Below are positions 1-10,600 of a DNA stretch of 64,000 nt, in pieces. Both the position numbers and the translations under genes were made by a program. Position 1 is the first letter of the stretch. Every line of letters begins with the position of its first letter. Location: positions 57,113,409 to 57,177,408 of the forward strand of contig NC_080546.1 of assembly GCF_028640845.1 (NCBI RefSeq), in the 5' to 3' direction. The notes beneath the pieces were generated by a model. That model searched no databases. It saw only the letters and a list, made by a program, of their open reading frames with translations, and had not been told where the DNA came from. This DNA is from Ahaetulla prasina. Taxonomy: Eukaryota; Chordata; Lepidosauria; Squamata; Colubridae.

Positions 1-16
1 GGCAGCTTCTCTAAGA

Positions 17-1905
17 TCATTTATTTATTTATTTTATTTATTTATTTTATTAGATTTATAAACCGCCCTTCTCCCGAAGGACTCAGGGCGGTGTACAGCC
101 AAGGTAAAAAGAGACAATATACAGTTAAAAATAAATTAAAAAAACTTATTACACGGTGTGGCCGAAATTAAAATAGTTAAAAATCTAAAAAAAACCAGTT
201 AAAACTAAAAAGAAGTTTAAAATTTTAAACTAAACAATTTAAGAAAGCCCCGCACGAACAAACAAGTATGTTTTCAGTTCGCGGCGAAAAGTCCGAAGGT
301 CAGGTATTTGACGTAAACCAGGGGGAAGTTTGTTCCAAAGAGTAGGGGCCCCCACAGAGAAAGATCTTCCTCTGGGGCCGCCAGCTGACATTGTCTGGCG
401 GACGGCACCCTGAGAAGGCCCTCTCTGTGCGAGCGTACGGGTCGGTGGGAGGCATGAGGTAACAGCAGGCGGTCCCGTAAGTACCCAGGTACCAAGCCAT
501 GGAGCGCTTTAAAGGTGGTAACCAAAACCCGGAAGGCAACAGGAAGCCAGTGCAGTCTGCGCAGGAGGGGTGTCACATGGGAGCTACGTGAGACTCCCTC
601 TATCACCCGCGCAGCTGCATTCTGGACCAACTGAAGCCTCCGAGTGCATCTCAAGGGGAGCATGTAGTGAGCATTACAATAATCCAGCGAGAGGTAACAA
701 GAGCATGAGTGACTGTGCATAGGGCATCCCGATCAAGGAAGGGGCGCAACTGGCGAACCAGGCGGACCTGGTGAAAGGCTCTCCTGGAGACGGCCGCCAA
801 ATGGTCTTCAAGCGACAGCCGTGCATCCAGGAGAACACCCAAGTTGCGCATTCCCTCCTTTGGGGCCAGTAACTCGCCTCCAACAGTCAGCTGCGGCTGC
901 AGCTGACTGTATCGGGGTGCCGGCATCCACAGCCACTCCGTCTTGGAGGGATTGAGCTTGAGCCTGTTCCTCCCCATCCAGACCTGTACGGCTTCCAAGC
1001 ACCGGGACAGCACTTCGACAGCTTCGTTGGGGTGGCCCGGGGTGGAAAAGTACAGCTGAGTATCATCAGCGTACAGCTGATATCTCACCCCGAAGCCACT
1101 GATGATCTCACCCAACGGCTTCATATAGATGTTGAACAGGAGAGGCGAGAGAATCGACCCCTGCGGCACCCCACAAGTGAGGCGTCTCGGGGTCGACCTC
1201 TGCCCCCCTGTCAACACCGTCTGCGACTGGTCGGAGAGGTAGGAGGAGAACCACCGATAAACGGTGCCTCCCACTCCCAATCCCCGCAACCGGTGCAGCA
1301 GGATACCATGGTCGATGGTATCGAAAGCCGCTGAGAGATCTAATAGGACCAGGGCAGAGGAATAACCCCTGTCTCTGGCCCTCCAGAGATCATCCACCAA
1401 CGCGACCAAAGCTGTCTCTGTGCTGTATCCGGGTCGGAAGCCGGACTGGAACGGGTCTAGATAGACAGCTTCATCCAGGTACTGGGGTAGCTGCCGTGCC
1501 ACAGCACTCTCTACAACCTTCGCAATAAAGCGAAGGTTGGAGACCGGACGGTAATTACCTAAAATAGCTGGGTCCAGGGAAGGCTTCTTGAGGAGAGGTC
1601 TCACCACCGCCTCCTTCAAGGTGGCGGGGAAAACTCCCTCCAACAAAGAAGCGTTGGTAATCCCCTGGAGCCAGCCTCGTGACACTTACCGGGAGGCCAG
1701 CACCAACCAGGAAGGGCACGGGTCCAGTAAACATGTCGTAGTATGCAGCCTCCCCAGCAACCTGTCCACGTCCTCGAGAGTCACAGGATCAAACTCATCC
1801 CAAACAACATCCACAAGACGCGACTCCACCCTCTCATCTGGATCATCCCAATTTCGGTCCAAGCCGTCCCGGAGCTGAACGATTTTGTCGTACGATTTTG
1901 TCATT
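17..1905 (-). mobile_element. L2-type LINE, 5'-truncated
   Basis: The minus-strand copy ends in an ATAAA-type tail (positions 17-50) after the 3' hairpin-like sequence that reads ACCGCCCTGAGTCC on the minus strand (about 68-95). It carries reverse transcriptase and the C-terminal domain of ORF2, broken by frameshifts. The 5' limit near 1905 is approximate. It is much less decayed than the R4-like element next to it, so it is a relatively young insertion. Confidence 0.85.
274..1685 (-). pseudogene. L2 ORF2 reverse transcriptase and C-terminal domain, frameshifted
   Basis: The frame at 651-1685 holds the RT domain: motif [13 protein letters not shown] (residues 115-126), motif [17 protein letters not shown] (172-187) and motif [10 protein letters not shown] with both Asp residues (205-213). 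It runs into [13 protein letters not shown] and a palm-thumb region. The frame breaks close to 700; the C-terminal part (QLVQNAAARVIEG, LHWLPVAF) continues in the frame at 274-720. A further upstream piece (frame 1686-1940, RDGLDRNWDDPDERVESR) is separated by a stop. The catalytic RT residues are intact, but the protein is not translatable as one piece. Confidence 0.85.
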
Positions 1906-2068
1906 GATGATTTGTTTACTCTTTGGCATTGTGTTAACACACCTCGATGCTGGAGACCAGCAATTTCCTAAAACTTCGGCTTTTATAGAGGTAGTTATAC
2001 TTGCTGATGATCAATTGATCGAGGGCACTTGATTATCAGCCTCAGGCTGCTATTTAGCCTCTTCATAC

Positions 2069-2371
2069 TTATGGGAGCAATAAGGGTATACTTAGGTTTT
2101 CAACATGGTTTCTCCATTTTGGCTTTCCTTTTGTAAAATAAATGATGACATGGTGTGAGTGTTCTGGTGTTATTCCTGGGGTCTGCTGAAGACACTCATC
2201 CAGCTTAGAAGTTATAGTACCAAGAGCTCCTGTCACTAGTGGGACCACTTTGACTTTCACTTTCCAAATCCCCTCTAGTTCTTTCTTTAGGCCCTTCTCC
2301 AGCTTCTTATACTCTTTCTTCATGATGTTGCTGTCACTTGGCATATCTATCACCACCACTGTGTTATGTTA
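2069..2371 (-). pseudogene. R4-like LINE, C-terminal fragment
   Basis: The frame encodes VVIDMPSDSNIMKKEYKKLE, then WKVKVKVVPLVTGALGTIT and CLQQTPGITPE, the conserved C-terminal part of R4/R2-like ORFs of fishes and reptiles. It is the downstream half of a domain whose upstream half is at 3495-3626 across the L2 insertion. Confidence 0.75.
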
Positions 2372-2377
2372 TGTTAT

Positions 2378-3494
2378 ATGAAGCCGCTGGGCGAGGTCAT
2401 CAGTGGTTTCGGGGTGAGTTATCATCTGTACGCTGATGATACTTAGCTGTACTTTTCCACCCCGGACCACCCCAACGAAGCGGTCGAAGTGCTGTCCCGG
2501 TGCCTGGAAGCTGTACGGGTCTGGATGGGGAGAAACAGACTCAAGCTCAATCCCTCCAAGACGGAGTGGCTGTGGATGCCGGCACCCCGGTACAGTCAGC
2601 TGCATCCGCAGCTGACTGTTGGGGGCGAGTTAGTGGCCCCAAAGGAGGTGGTTCGCAACTTGGGCGTCCTCCTGGATGGACGGCTGTCCTTTGATGAACA
2701 TCTGGCGGCCGTCTCCAGGAGGGCCTTTTACCAAGTTCGCTTGGTCCGCCAGTTGCGTCCCTTCCTTGACCGGGATGCCTTATGCACGGTCACTCACACT
2801 CTGGTTACGTCTAGGTTGGATTACTGCAATGCTCTCTACATGGGGCTGCCCTTGAGGTGCACCTGGAGGCTACAGTTAGTCCAGAATGCGGCTGCGCGAG
2901 TAGTAACGGGAGCCGCTCGTGGCTCCCACGTAACATCACTGCTCCGTAGTCTGCACTGGCTTCCTGTGGTTTTTCAGGTGCGCTTCAAGATTTTGGTTAC
3001 TACCTTTAAAGCACTCCATGGCTTAGGACTCGGGTACTTACGAGACCGCCTGCTGTTACCCTATGCCTCCCACCGACCCGTACGCTCTTACAGAGAGGGT
3101 CTCCTCAGGATGCCATCCGCCAAACAGTGTCGGCTGGTGGCCCCCAGGAGTAGGGCCTTCTCTGTGGGGGCATCAATGCTCTGGAACGAACTTCCCCCTG
3201 GCCTACGTCAAGTGCCTGATCTTCGGACCTTCCGTCGTGAGCTAAAAACACACTTATTCATTCAAGCGGGACTGGCATAATAGTTTTGAATTTTAATTTG
3301 GGGTTTTATTAATATTTTTAAAATTTTAAATCTAAATTTTTAATTACCAGCCTTTTGTAATCTGCTATGTTTTAAATGTTGGTTTTAATTGTATATATCT
3401 TGTGTTTTATCTTTGGCTGTACACCGCCCTGAGTCCTTTGGGAGAAGGGCGGTATAAAAATTTAATAAATAAATAAATAAATAAATAAATAAAA
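2378..3494 (+). mobile_element. L2-type LINE inserted in the R4-like element
   Basis: The plus-strand copy starts within the RT domain (KPLGEVISGFGV) and ends with TGTACACCGCCCTGAGTCC at about 3418 and an (ATAA)n tail at 3462-3494. The flanks rejoin as one R4-like reading frame when it is removed. A short TATGTT-like duplication sits at both ends. It is a 5'-truncated insertion. Confidence 0.85.
2380..3280 (+). pseudogene. L2 ORF2 C-terminal half with a stop in the RT box
   Basis: The frame continues from YADDT to the natural ORF end at 3280 (HLFIQAGLA). The codon after YADDT is TAG at 2444-2446, where the other copy in this window (minus strand, 274-1685) has Gln. Otherwise the 263 residues from 2489 are uninterrupted, including [11 protein letters not shown] and QLVQNAAARVVTG. 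The element starts too far 3' to have been autonomous. Confidence 0.8.
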
Positions 3495-3626
3495 TGTTCC
3501 ATGTCTACTTCCATGATGTTTAGTTGATTGGCCATTGGTATGGATCTAGAAATCCCACAGGATCTTAATGTTGTTCTCCATGACAGTCTGTGGAATTTCC
3601 CATCTGGACTTAGGAAGAGTCTAGCC

Positions 3627-3918
3627 CAGTGGTTTCCAACATTTCCAGCTTTGTGGACTAGTTGGGGGGAAGAGGGGATGGTTCCATGTGAGTGGCAGGC
3701 GAGAGCAGCAACTCTATTTGTGTCAGTGGTGGCCACGCGTGCCTTTTGCTCGCATGCATGCCTGCTGCTCACACAAATGAAGCTGTGTGCGTGTGCTCAC
3801 CCATTGAGTATGCAAGTGGAACTGCAGACATGTGCACACTTGCCTGCCACTTTGATGGCCTGGTTCTTAATGAGCCATGGCCTGTAGTGGGCAGTGGTCC
3901 AGGGGTTGGGGACCCCTG
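3627..3918 (+). mobile_element. hAT-type MITE
   Basis: It begins CAGTGGTTTCCAAC and ends GTTGGGGACCCCTG, imperfect terminal inverted repeats of a common reptile hAT MITE. Flanks are GTCTAGCC and ATCTAAGCC, an imperfect target duplication. Removing it rejoins the R4-like reading frame. Confidence 0.7.
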
Positions 3919-4960
3919 ATCTAAGCCATACATTGTGAAGATGTTCCTGTACATAATGCCATCTACTTGGTTGTGCCATTCAGTGTATACTGTTCCTGTC
4001 TTCATCTTATATACTACCATTATGTGTTGAACTGTCTCCAATGTATCACTGCATAGTTTGCACCCCAGGTTCTATATAGTGTGGAAGATCATTGCTTCTA
4101 TGCATTTGATACTTAGTGACTGTTGTTTTGCTGTTGTGATCAGTGCCTCAGCCCTTTCCAGTCTTTGGTAGGATTACTCAAATTCAAATCTCAAATCTCT
4201 GAAAAGCATACATTCCATGCAGGGTTTTTTCTTGCCATAGCATTCCCTCTGATTGATCTTCCTGCCATGTCTGCTCTTGACAGCAGCTCATCTTTGAATG
4301 ACATCTTATTGATGTATTCCTGGATGCTCTAGGTTTATTCCAGGACAGTGCTTTGACAGCGCTCTCTTTTTTGCTATGTACAGTATCTAGGTGTTGGACT
4401 ACGGATGGAAACTCCATACATTGTGAGGAACTTCACATCAGCAGCCTCCATATGTTGATATATATATAGCTTGAGGTCACCTGTGTAGAAGTGGCTGGTA
4501 GTAATTCCACTCTTGGATCTATATCTAGCCGTTGTGCATATCGGGTTGACAGTGTTCAAATATATGCAGAACAACATCAGGGGCAGTGTATCATCTTGGT
4601 GTATGCCATGCTAGATGGCCGGTTTTGGAAGCCATCTTGAGTTGAATTCCATTGCCTTCCTTAATTCCACAGAGTACTTGACAAAGGTCTTTCATTTTAT
4701 GTTGACTTTGTATAATACCAAGCATGCACAGATCCATGGGTGTTGCACTGAGCTAGGCTTTCTTGTGGTCAATCAGATTGGCTATATAGACCTTGAGTCT
4801 TGAAGAACTGTTCTATCAATGAACAACTGGTGTTTTGAGCCTCTAGTATTATACCCAATGCCCTTCTGAGCTCTGCTCATATTAGTTGCTTGTATGGTCC
4901 TGTAGCTTGGCAACTATCATGCCTGCTTAGACTTTCCATGTTATGGAGAGGCAGGTTATT
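3919..4960 (-). pseudogene. R4-like LINE, reverse transcriptase remnant
   Basis: Several short frames follow the family order on the minus strand: VAKLQDHTSN near 4900, MDLCMLGIIQSQHK near 4700, LLFCIYLNTVNPICTT then SKSGITTSHFYTGDLKLYIY at 4374-4577, LHGMYAFQRFEI near 4190, and ETVQHIMVVYKMKTGTVYTE near 4000. The YMDD catalytic box is degraded to a YTGD-like sequence. Stops and frameshifts are frequent, so this is a long-dead copy. Confidence 0.7.
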
Positions 4961-5170
4961 TGCTGGAAATTGGATGATGATGTCTTTTGGGAGGAGGTGT
5001 TTTTCATGATCAGCATTGTTCTTCCCTGTGTTACCCATCATGGATGGGAGAAATTGCTGTTAGTAGCTGGTACATCTGTGGTGCTAGGTGTTCATGCACT
5101 GCTATAGTTTTTTTAGCCAGCAGGTATGTCTCATATCCGTGCTGGGTGCTTTCCACCTCTTCAGATTCTT

Positions 5171-7051
5171 TTTTTTTAAGATTTTTTATTTTTTTTAAAA
5201 AACACACATAAACATAAAAATATTTTCAATCCAATTACTGTGTGTCGATGGGGTGGTTACATATCTCTTGTGCACATTCAACATAGAAATATCCTTAATT
5301 CATCTAATGTTACATTACCTGATCTTTTCATTAACCATATACCATATACATGTCAACAAATATATATTTTATTTGATAACATCATTCATTCCACCGTTCT
5401 AAAACCATTCAGTTTAGTATTTCAGTTAATAATAATCTTCCTCTAATCTTTACTAATAATAACTTTCCTTCTAGCCATTGATAAAATAAATCTTATAATA
5501 TTGCTTTTCTTCCTGTTTTCTAATTTCAAATGTCAATTTACTCATTTCTGCACATTCCATTATTTTCCTAATAATTTCATTTTGCAAAGATATTTTCTCA
5601 TTTTTCCAATTTTTAGCAAACACAATCCTAGCTACTGTTATAATATTCACCATCAGATATCTCAATTCTCTACTCTATATTTCTGGTATGATCCCCAGTA
5701 AGAAAACTTCTGGCTTAAAATCTATATGTTTTTAAATCATTTTTTCAAGCATGTGTGTATTTTAGTCCAGTATCTTTTAGCTTCCACACATGTCCACGAC
5801 ATATGGTAATATGATCCAGATGACTGATGACATTTCCAACATTTTTCGGATTTGTCCTTGAACATTCTGGCAATTCTTGTCGGGGGTAAATGCCACCTAT
5901 AAAACATCTTATACAAATTCTCTTTATATGCTGTAGACATTGTCATTTTATAATTATGCATCCATAATTTTTGCCATATCCCTAAATCAATCCCATGACC
6001 AAAATTCTTCCCCCATGCAATCATCATTTCTTTAACTTGTTCTTCTTCTAGTTTAATCTCTAATATCCATACAGTTTCCTGATTAAGTTGTCATCAACAC
6101 CTGTTAAAATCTTATCAAAACTAGTCAAATTACTATAGAAACCTTCTGTCTTGGAATCTTTATCATATCTGGAGTATATTTGCAAATAAGAAAAACAGTT
6201 CATTTTTATGCCTTCAGTTTCTAGTTCCTGCATTGCTTTTAATTCACCCTTTTCATTTAACAATTCTTTATATCTAACAATTTGTTCCTTTCTAAATGTA
6301 ATTGCATATGAAAAAGCCTCAATAGTTGATACCCAAACTGGAATTTTTAAAAAATGGCTTTTCTTAATCCTCTCCCAATTTAATAACAAAGCCTCTCTTA
6401 CAAAATGTCTTCTAAAGTACCTCTGTGTTTTAGCTTGTCCATACCATAAAAAAGCATGCTATCCCATTAGCAAATTGTGGCCTTCCAGAGTCAGTATTCT
6501 ATTGTTCCTTAAGGTTATCCATTCTTTGATCCACATTAAGTCTGCAGCCTGGTAATATAATTCCCAGTTGGGTAACCCAAACCCCCCTCTTATTCTCACA
6601 TCTTGGAATAGTTTTAATTTTATCCTCGCTTTTTTATCTTGCCAAATGTATTTCAGTATTATTTTATTCAATTCCTCAAAAAAAAATTTCCCCAATCTAA
6701 TTGGAATTGTCTGGAACAGATATAATATTGTAAGCAAAATATTCATTTTAATCGTTGATATTCGTCCAATCAGTGAAAACTACAATTTTTCCCATTTTGC
6801 CAAGTCTGACCCAATCTGCTGTTTGAGTTTACTATAATTGTTCTTTTTCAAAGTGCTACACCTTGCAGTTAAAAAAATCCCCAAGTATTTAACTTTATTC
6901 ATAATCTGCATCTCTGATCTTTCTGCTAGTTCAGCTTTTTGCTTCTAACATATTTTTTGTTAAAATTTTCGTCTTATCTTTATTTATTTTCAAACCTGCA
7001 ACTTCTCCAAATTCTATTTTATCTATCAATACATTTATAGATTCTAATGGG
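5171..7051 (-). mobile_element. L1 LINE, 5'-truncated, with 17-bp target duplication
   Basis: The sequence CACCTCTTCAGATTCTT occurs on both sides, at 5154-5170 and 7052-7068. A T-rich run at 5169-5200 is the poly-A tail of a minus-strand element. Minus-strand frames at 6459-6746 (MNILLTILYLFQTIPIRLGK, QDVRIRGGFGLPNWELYYQA), 6060-6389 and 5737-6027 match the C-terminal part of L1 ORF2. Several stops and frameshifts make it inactive. Confidence 0.88.
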
Positions 7052-7538
7052 CACCTCTTCAGATTCTTGATCTACTGTTCGATGCCTCATCTTGAATGTA
7101 AGGGTGATAGTGTTGGTTACATCTCCAATTGTTCTTCTGGGTCTTTTTCAGCCAGGATATAATGTGTAGTTGCTTCCTCAGAAGTTCTGAGAGCAACTAC
7201 CCCTTCACTGTGTTAAAATGTTGTTAACAAGCTGTTTCTCAGTTAGTATGGATGTAGGTCTTAACCATCCATATTTCTGTCAAACATTTCATATATTCTT
7301 TCTTCATTAGATCTACCATTGTAGTAGCATTCATCAAAATACATAAGTGTGTATATGTGTGTTTATAGAGGAAGATGGAAAAAATGAGAAATTACAATAC
7401 GCAATTTCTAATTCTTAGTTAAAAGTGATACATTTTCTCATGCAAAAGTATATATTTAACTGTGCAAAAGAACCCCTACCTTTAAGCATCACACTTCCAG
7501 CTGCAAAACATGCAGTACACCTTTAAAAGAAATCTTAC

Positions 7539-7603
7539 CTTTGCATTAATTTTTTCCAGTATTTCATAGATACTCCAGGTGCAACTGATAGTGCTCTGTC
7601 CCA
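7539..7603 (-). CDS. WDR17: WDR17 coding exon 18 (residues 846-867), last exon in window
   Basis: The exon is 65 nt, acceptor TTTCAG, donor GTAAGA. It encodes WDRALSVAPGVSMKYWKKLM then QR. It leaves two bases of an Arg codon. The next exon of the family (beginning with an Arg-Ala-Asp-Gln run) was searched for on the minus strand down to position 1 and not found, so it lies outside the window. Confidence 0.93.
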
Positions 7604-10600
7604 CTGAAAGAATAAATTATGCCTAATATTACTTCTTCCACAGACTGTGTGTGTGTGTGTTTAACAGTTTTTACTTTTACTTGTGTTATTTATTTCTAAC
7701 AGGACAGCTAAAATATATCAGTTATATTTATAAAGGAATTCTATAAGAAAACAAAAGTCAGTAAAGAAATTAGTATTTCTCACTGTCCAAGATAGAATTG
7801 GGAAAAAACTGTGTTTACTTCAAGGGGTAATCTGATGGACAATTAGGTATTTCCTGATGGATTATTAGTTCTAATAATCATTATATAGTTAGTTTCACTT
7901 TTTTAATAATAAAAAAGATAGAAAAAGTAGTATTTTAGTAGCAATTACCCTGTTTCTCCCAAAATAAGACATCCCCTGAAATAAGCCCAATTGGACTTTT
8001 GAGCGCATGGCAATAAAGCCAAGCGCTTATTTTCAAGGTTCAAAAAAATATAAGACAGGGTCTTATTTTCGGGGAAACAAGGTAATATAAAAGTTGAAAA
8101 TATTTGAACTGTCCATACTATCCATACAGTATTTAGCGTCTCCTAATGATTGCCTGGCTAAGTCCCTGCAGCTTTCTCGGTAAGATTTCAGAAGTGGTTT
8201 GGCATTACCTCCTTCCTAGGGTTCCTTCCTAGAGTGGCTGGCCCAAAATCAGCCAGCTTGGTTTGTGCCTAATCCAGGACTAGAATTCCCAGTTTGTTGC
8301 CAAATGCCTTAACAACTATACTAAACTGACAGTATTTGAGATAAGTCAAATATCCAATTTATTTTTCTGGAAGCATCAAATAATTATATGCTTAAAGTAT
8401 AATTGAATGGAATTAGTAAGCATATTGGTGTCTAGTCATGCCGGCCACATGACCACGGAGACGTCTTCAGACGGCGCTGGCTCTTCGGCTTTGAAATGGA
8501 GATGAGCTAGAGTTGGCAACGACTAGCAAGTATGTGCGAGGGGAACCTTTACCTTTACCTTTTAGTAACCATATAATAGAAGTAACATCTAATACATAGT
8601 CAGAGACAGACTTTACTAATCATTTCTTGTTAAAAATAAAGCAAAAGATAGAAACAGAAGTCCATTTATATATAAAAAATAATTGACAAGTTACCCACCA
8701 TTCACTTATTTAAAACTCTTACACCTTAGACTATTTGCAATGTCTTTTGCTCTCCTTTCCCCAACATTTTCTTTTAAAGTGATTTACATTATTAGTATTA
8801 GTATAATATTTAGTATAATATATTTATCTACTGTAAATATAATATATTTATCTACTGTAAAATTGTCCAGGTGTTTACCTCTCCAAGCTCCACCATAAGT
8901 TCACAGTATCTCTGAATTTGACCTAGTCTCAGATGTATCTCTGCTGCTTCTTTTAGCCTTTTCTCCTTGCTAGGTACACCAATGCCTCCTCCAAATTTAG
9001 ACATCTTTACTGTTGTAAGTTCTTGTGCTTTGGACTAAAAGAATAAAACCAAAATAAATTGTTTCTAAGACACGTGCAAAATGTTGCAGGCATGAACTGT
9101 TCTGAACATTTAAATATTTCAGAAGGCCATGCCTAAACACAACTGCTTTGGTTTGTATACATAACAAAATGAAGCTGTTTTGTTCAGGAACAGATACAAA
9201 TATGGGTAGTATAGAAGTTATTCAGGGGAAGAAATGTAGGAAAAAGTAGGACATCAGCAGTTTTGGTGGATGAGAGCAGACAGGGAAGACAAGGTGCTGG
9301 GAAAATTAGGTGGGTAGATGCTGGAAGAGGAAACAATTGGAGAGAGTCTTGCCCTATCATTCTTGCCCTATCTACCCTGAAAAATCACTCCAGAATCTTT
9401 CTAGATTTGATCTGATATGAGAGACAACCAAAAATATTTGTAGTTTTTTTTTAAAACCAAAGAAACAGTTAGGTAGAACTTCATATTTTTTCCCCTAAAT
9501 TAGAAAGAAACTGTATTTTCCATTTCATGCATAGCTGTTTTCTTAATATATGACCAATTGTCATAAGTTTCCCCTATCTCTAGAATGGTTCATATTTTAA
9601 CATAATTGTTCCTATCACATACAGTAGTTAATACTCCTATGATTATGTGAAAGATGCAAAAGAGAGAATGAATGTTTGATATAAATGGGTACCTAAACAA
9701 ATCTGCTTCTTTTTGTGACTCAAAGGAATCTTATTTTTGTTCCTCTAAGCAAAATCTTTTCTGGTAGATCACTTGGTTACACAAAGGCAGTTGTCTGGAA
9801 GATAATTCATATGCCTTATGACCAGTGGCTCCTATTGTATATTCCTGGGCAGTGCATTTCTGATTTGCAGGAATTGTCTTCTTTTAAGGTTTTTTTCTGT
9901 GAACATTTATAGCAAATCTTAACTGGAATTCATTAGGAGCAAGTCATGCTAAATAAAAGTACATCTCTTTGTTTCAACTCAGTTTGCTGATGTATTTGCA
10001 GAAACATCCCAAATGTTTCAGATGTAGATACTTTAAAATGTACAAAAAGGTGATCCATTATTAATTGCAGAAAGGTAAGGTTTCTGTAATTTCTGTAGTA
10101 TATATAAAAAAAGCCAATCCTTGATCTGTTCGTTTAAAATATTTCTTTAAAAATTTGCATTAATTCAATCTAATACTGTAGTTTTTATAATAAGAAAGTT
10201 TCATTACAATTCTTCTGAAAAAAAAAAATAAACATAGCATTTCTATTCTTGTATAACTAAAGTAGTAAAATCTGCATAGTAATTCAGAACAGAGTTGTTA
10301 TATATTTTGACAATTGTACACTAAGGATTTGATTATCATCTGTAACTGCCATGCTTAATCTAATAAGGAAAAATATAAGCTAAACTAAATATAGCCTTAA
10401 AAACATTTAGCTCTATAATCACTGCCCTTCAATGGCTCAAATGCAGGAAGAGATATAAAAAGAGAGAAAATTGGAAATTAATATCCAAGACCGGGTTTCA
10501 AATGTTTCTTCCATCCATACTGTTTTAGAGAATTTTATTCTATATTTTTTTTGCAAAATTTTTTGTATGACATTTTTAGTAGCTATAAGTCTTCTTCTCA

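Larger units (their letters stand above)
2069..7345 (-). mobile_element. R4/R2-like non-LTR retrotransposon, degraded and interrupted three times
   Basis: Minus-strand pieces at 2069-2377, 3495-3626, 3919-5170 and 7069-7345 line up in order with the protein of the vertebrate R4/R2-like LINE. Recognisable are a degraded RT core, the zinc-knuckle-like region LETVQHIMVVYKMKTGT and the C-terminal endonuclease-region block VVIDMPSDSNIMKKEYKKLE. The three gaps are exactly filled by an L2 (2378-3494), a hAT MITE (3627-3918) and an L1 (5171-7051). Both ends are approximate, and the DNA from 1906 to 2068 may be its 3' untranslated end. Confidence 0.75.

Noticed and set aside
1..7500. Possible next WDR17 exon after 7,539
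   Set aside because: The expected sequence (Arg-Ala-Asp-Gln-Leu and following) was looked for on the minus strand and not found; nearly all of this stretch is accounted for by mobile elements.
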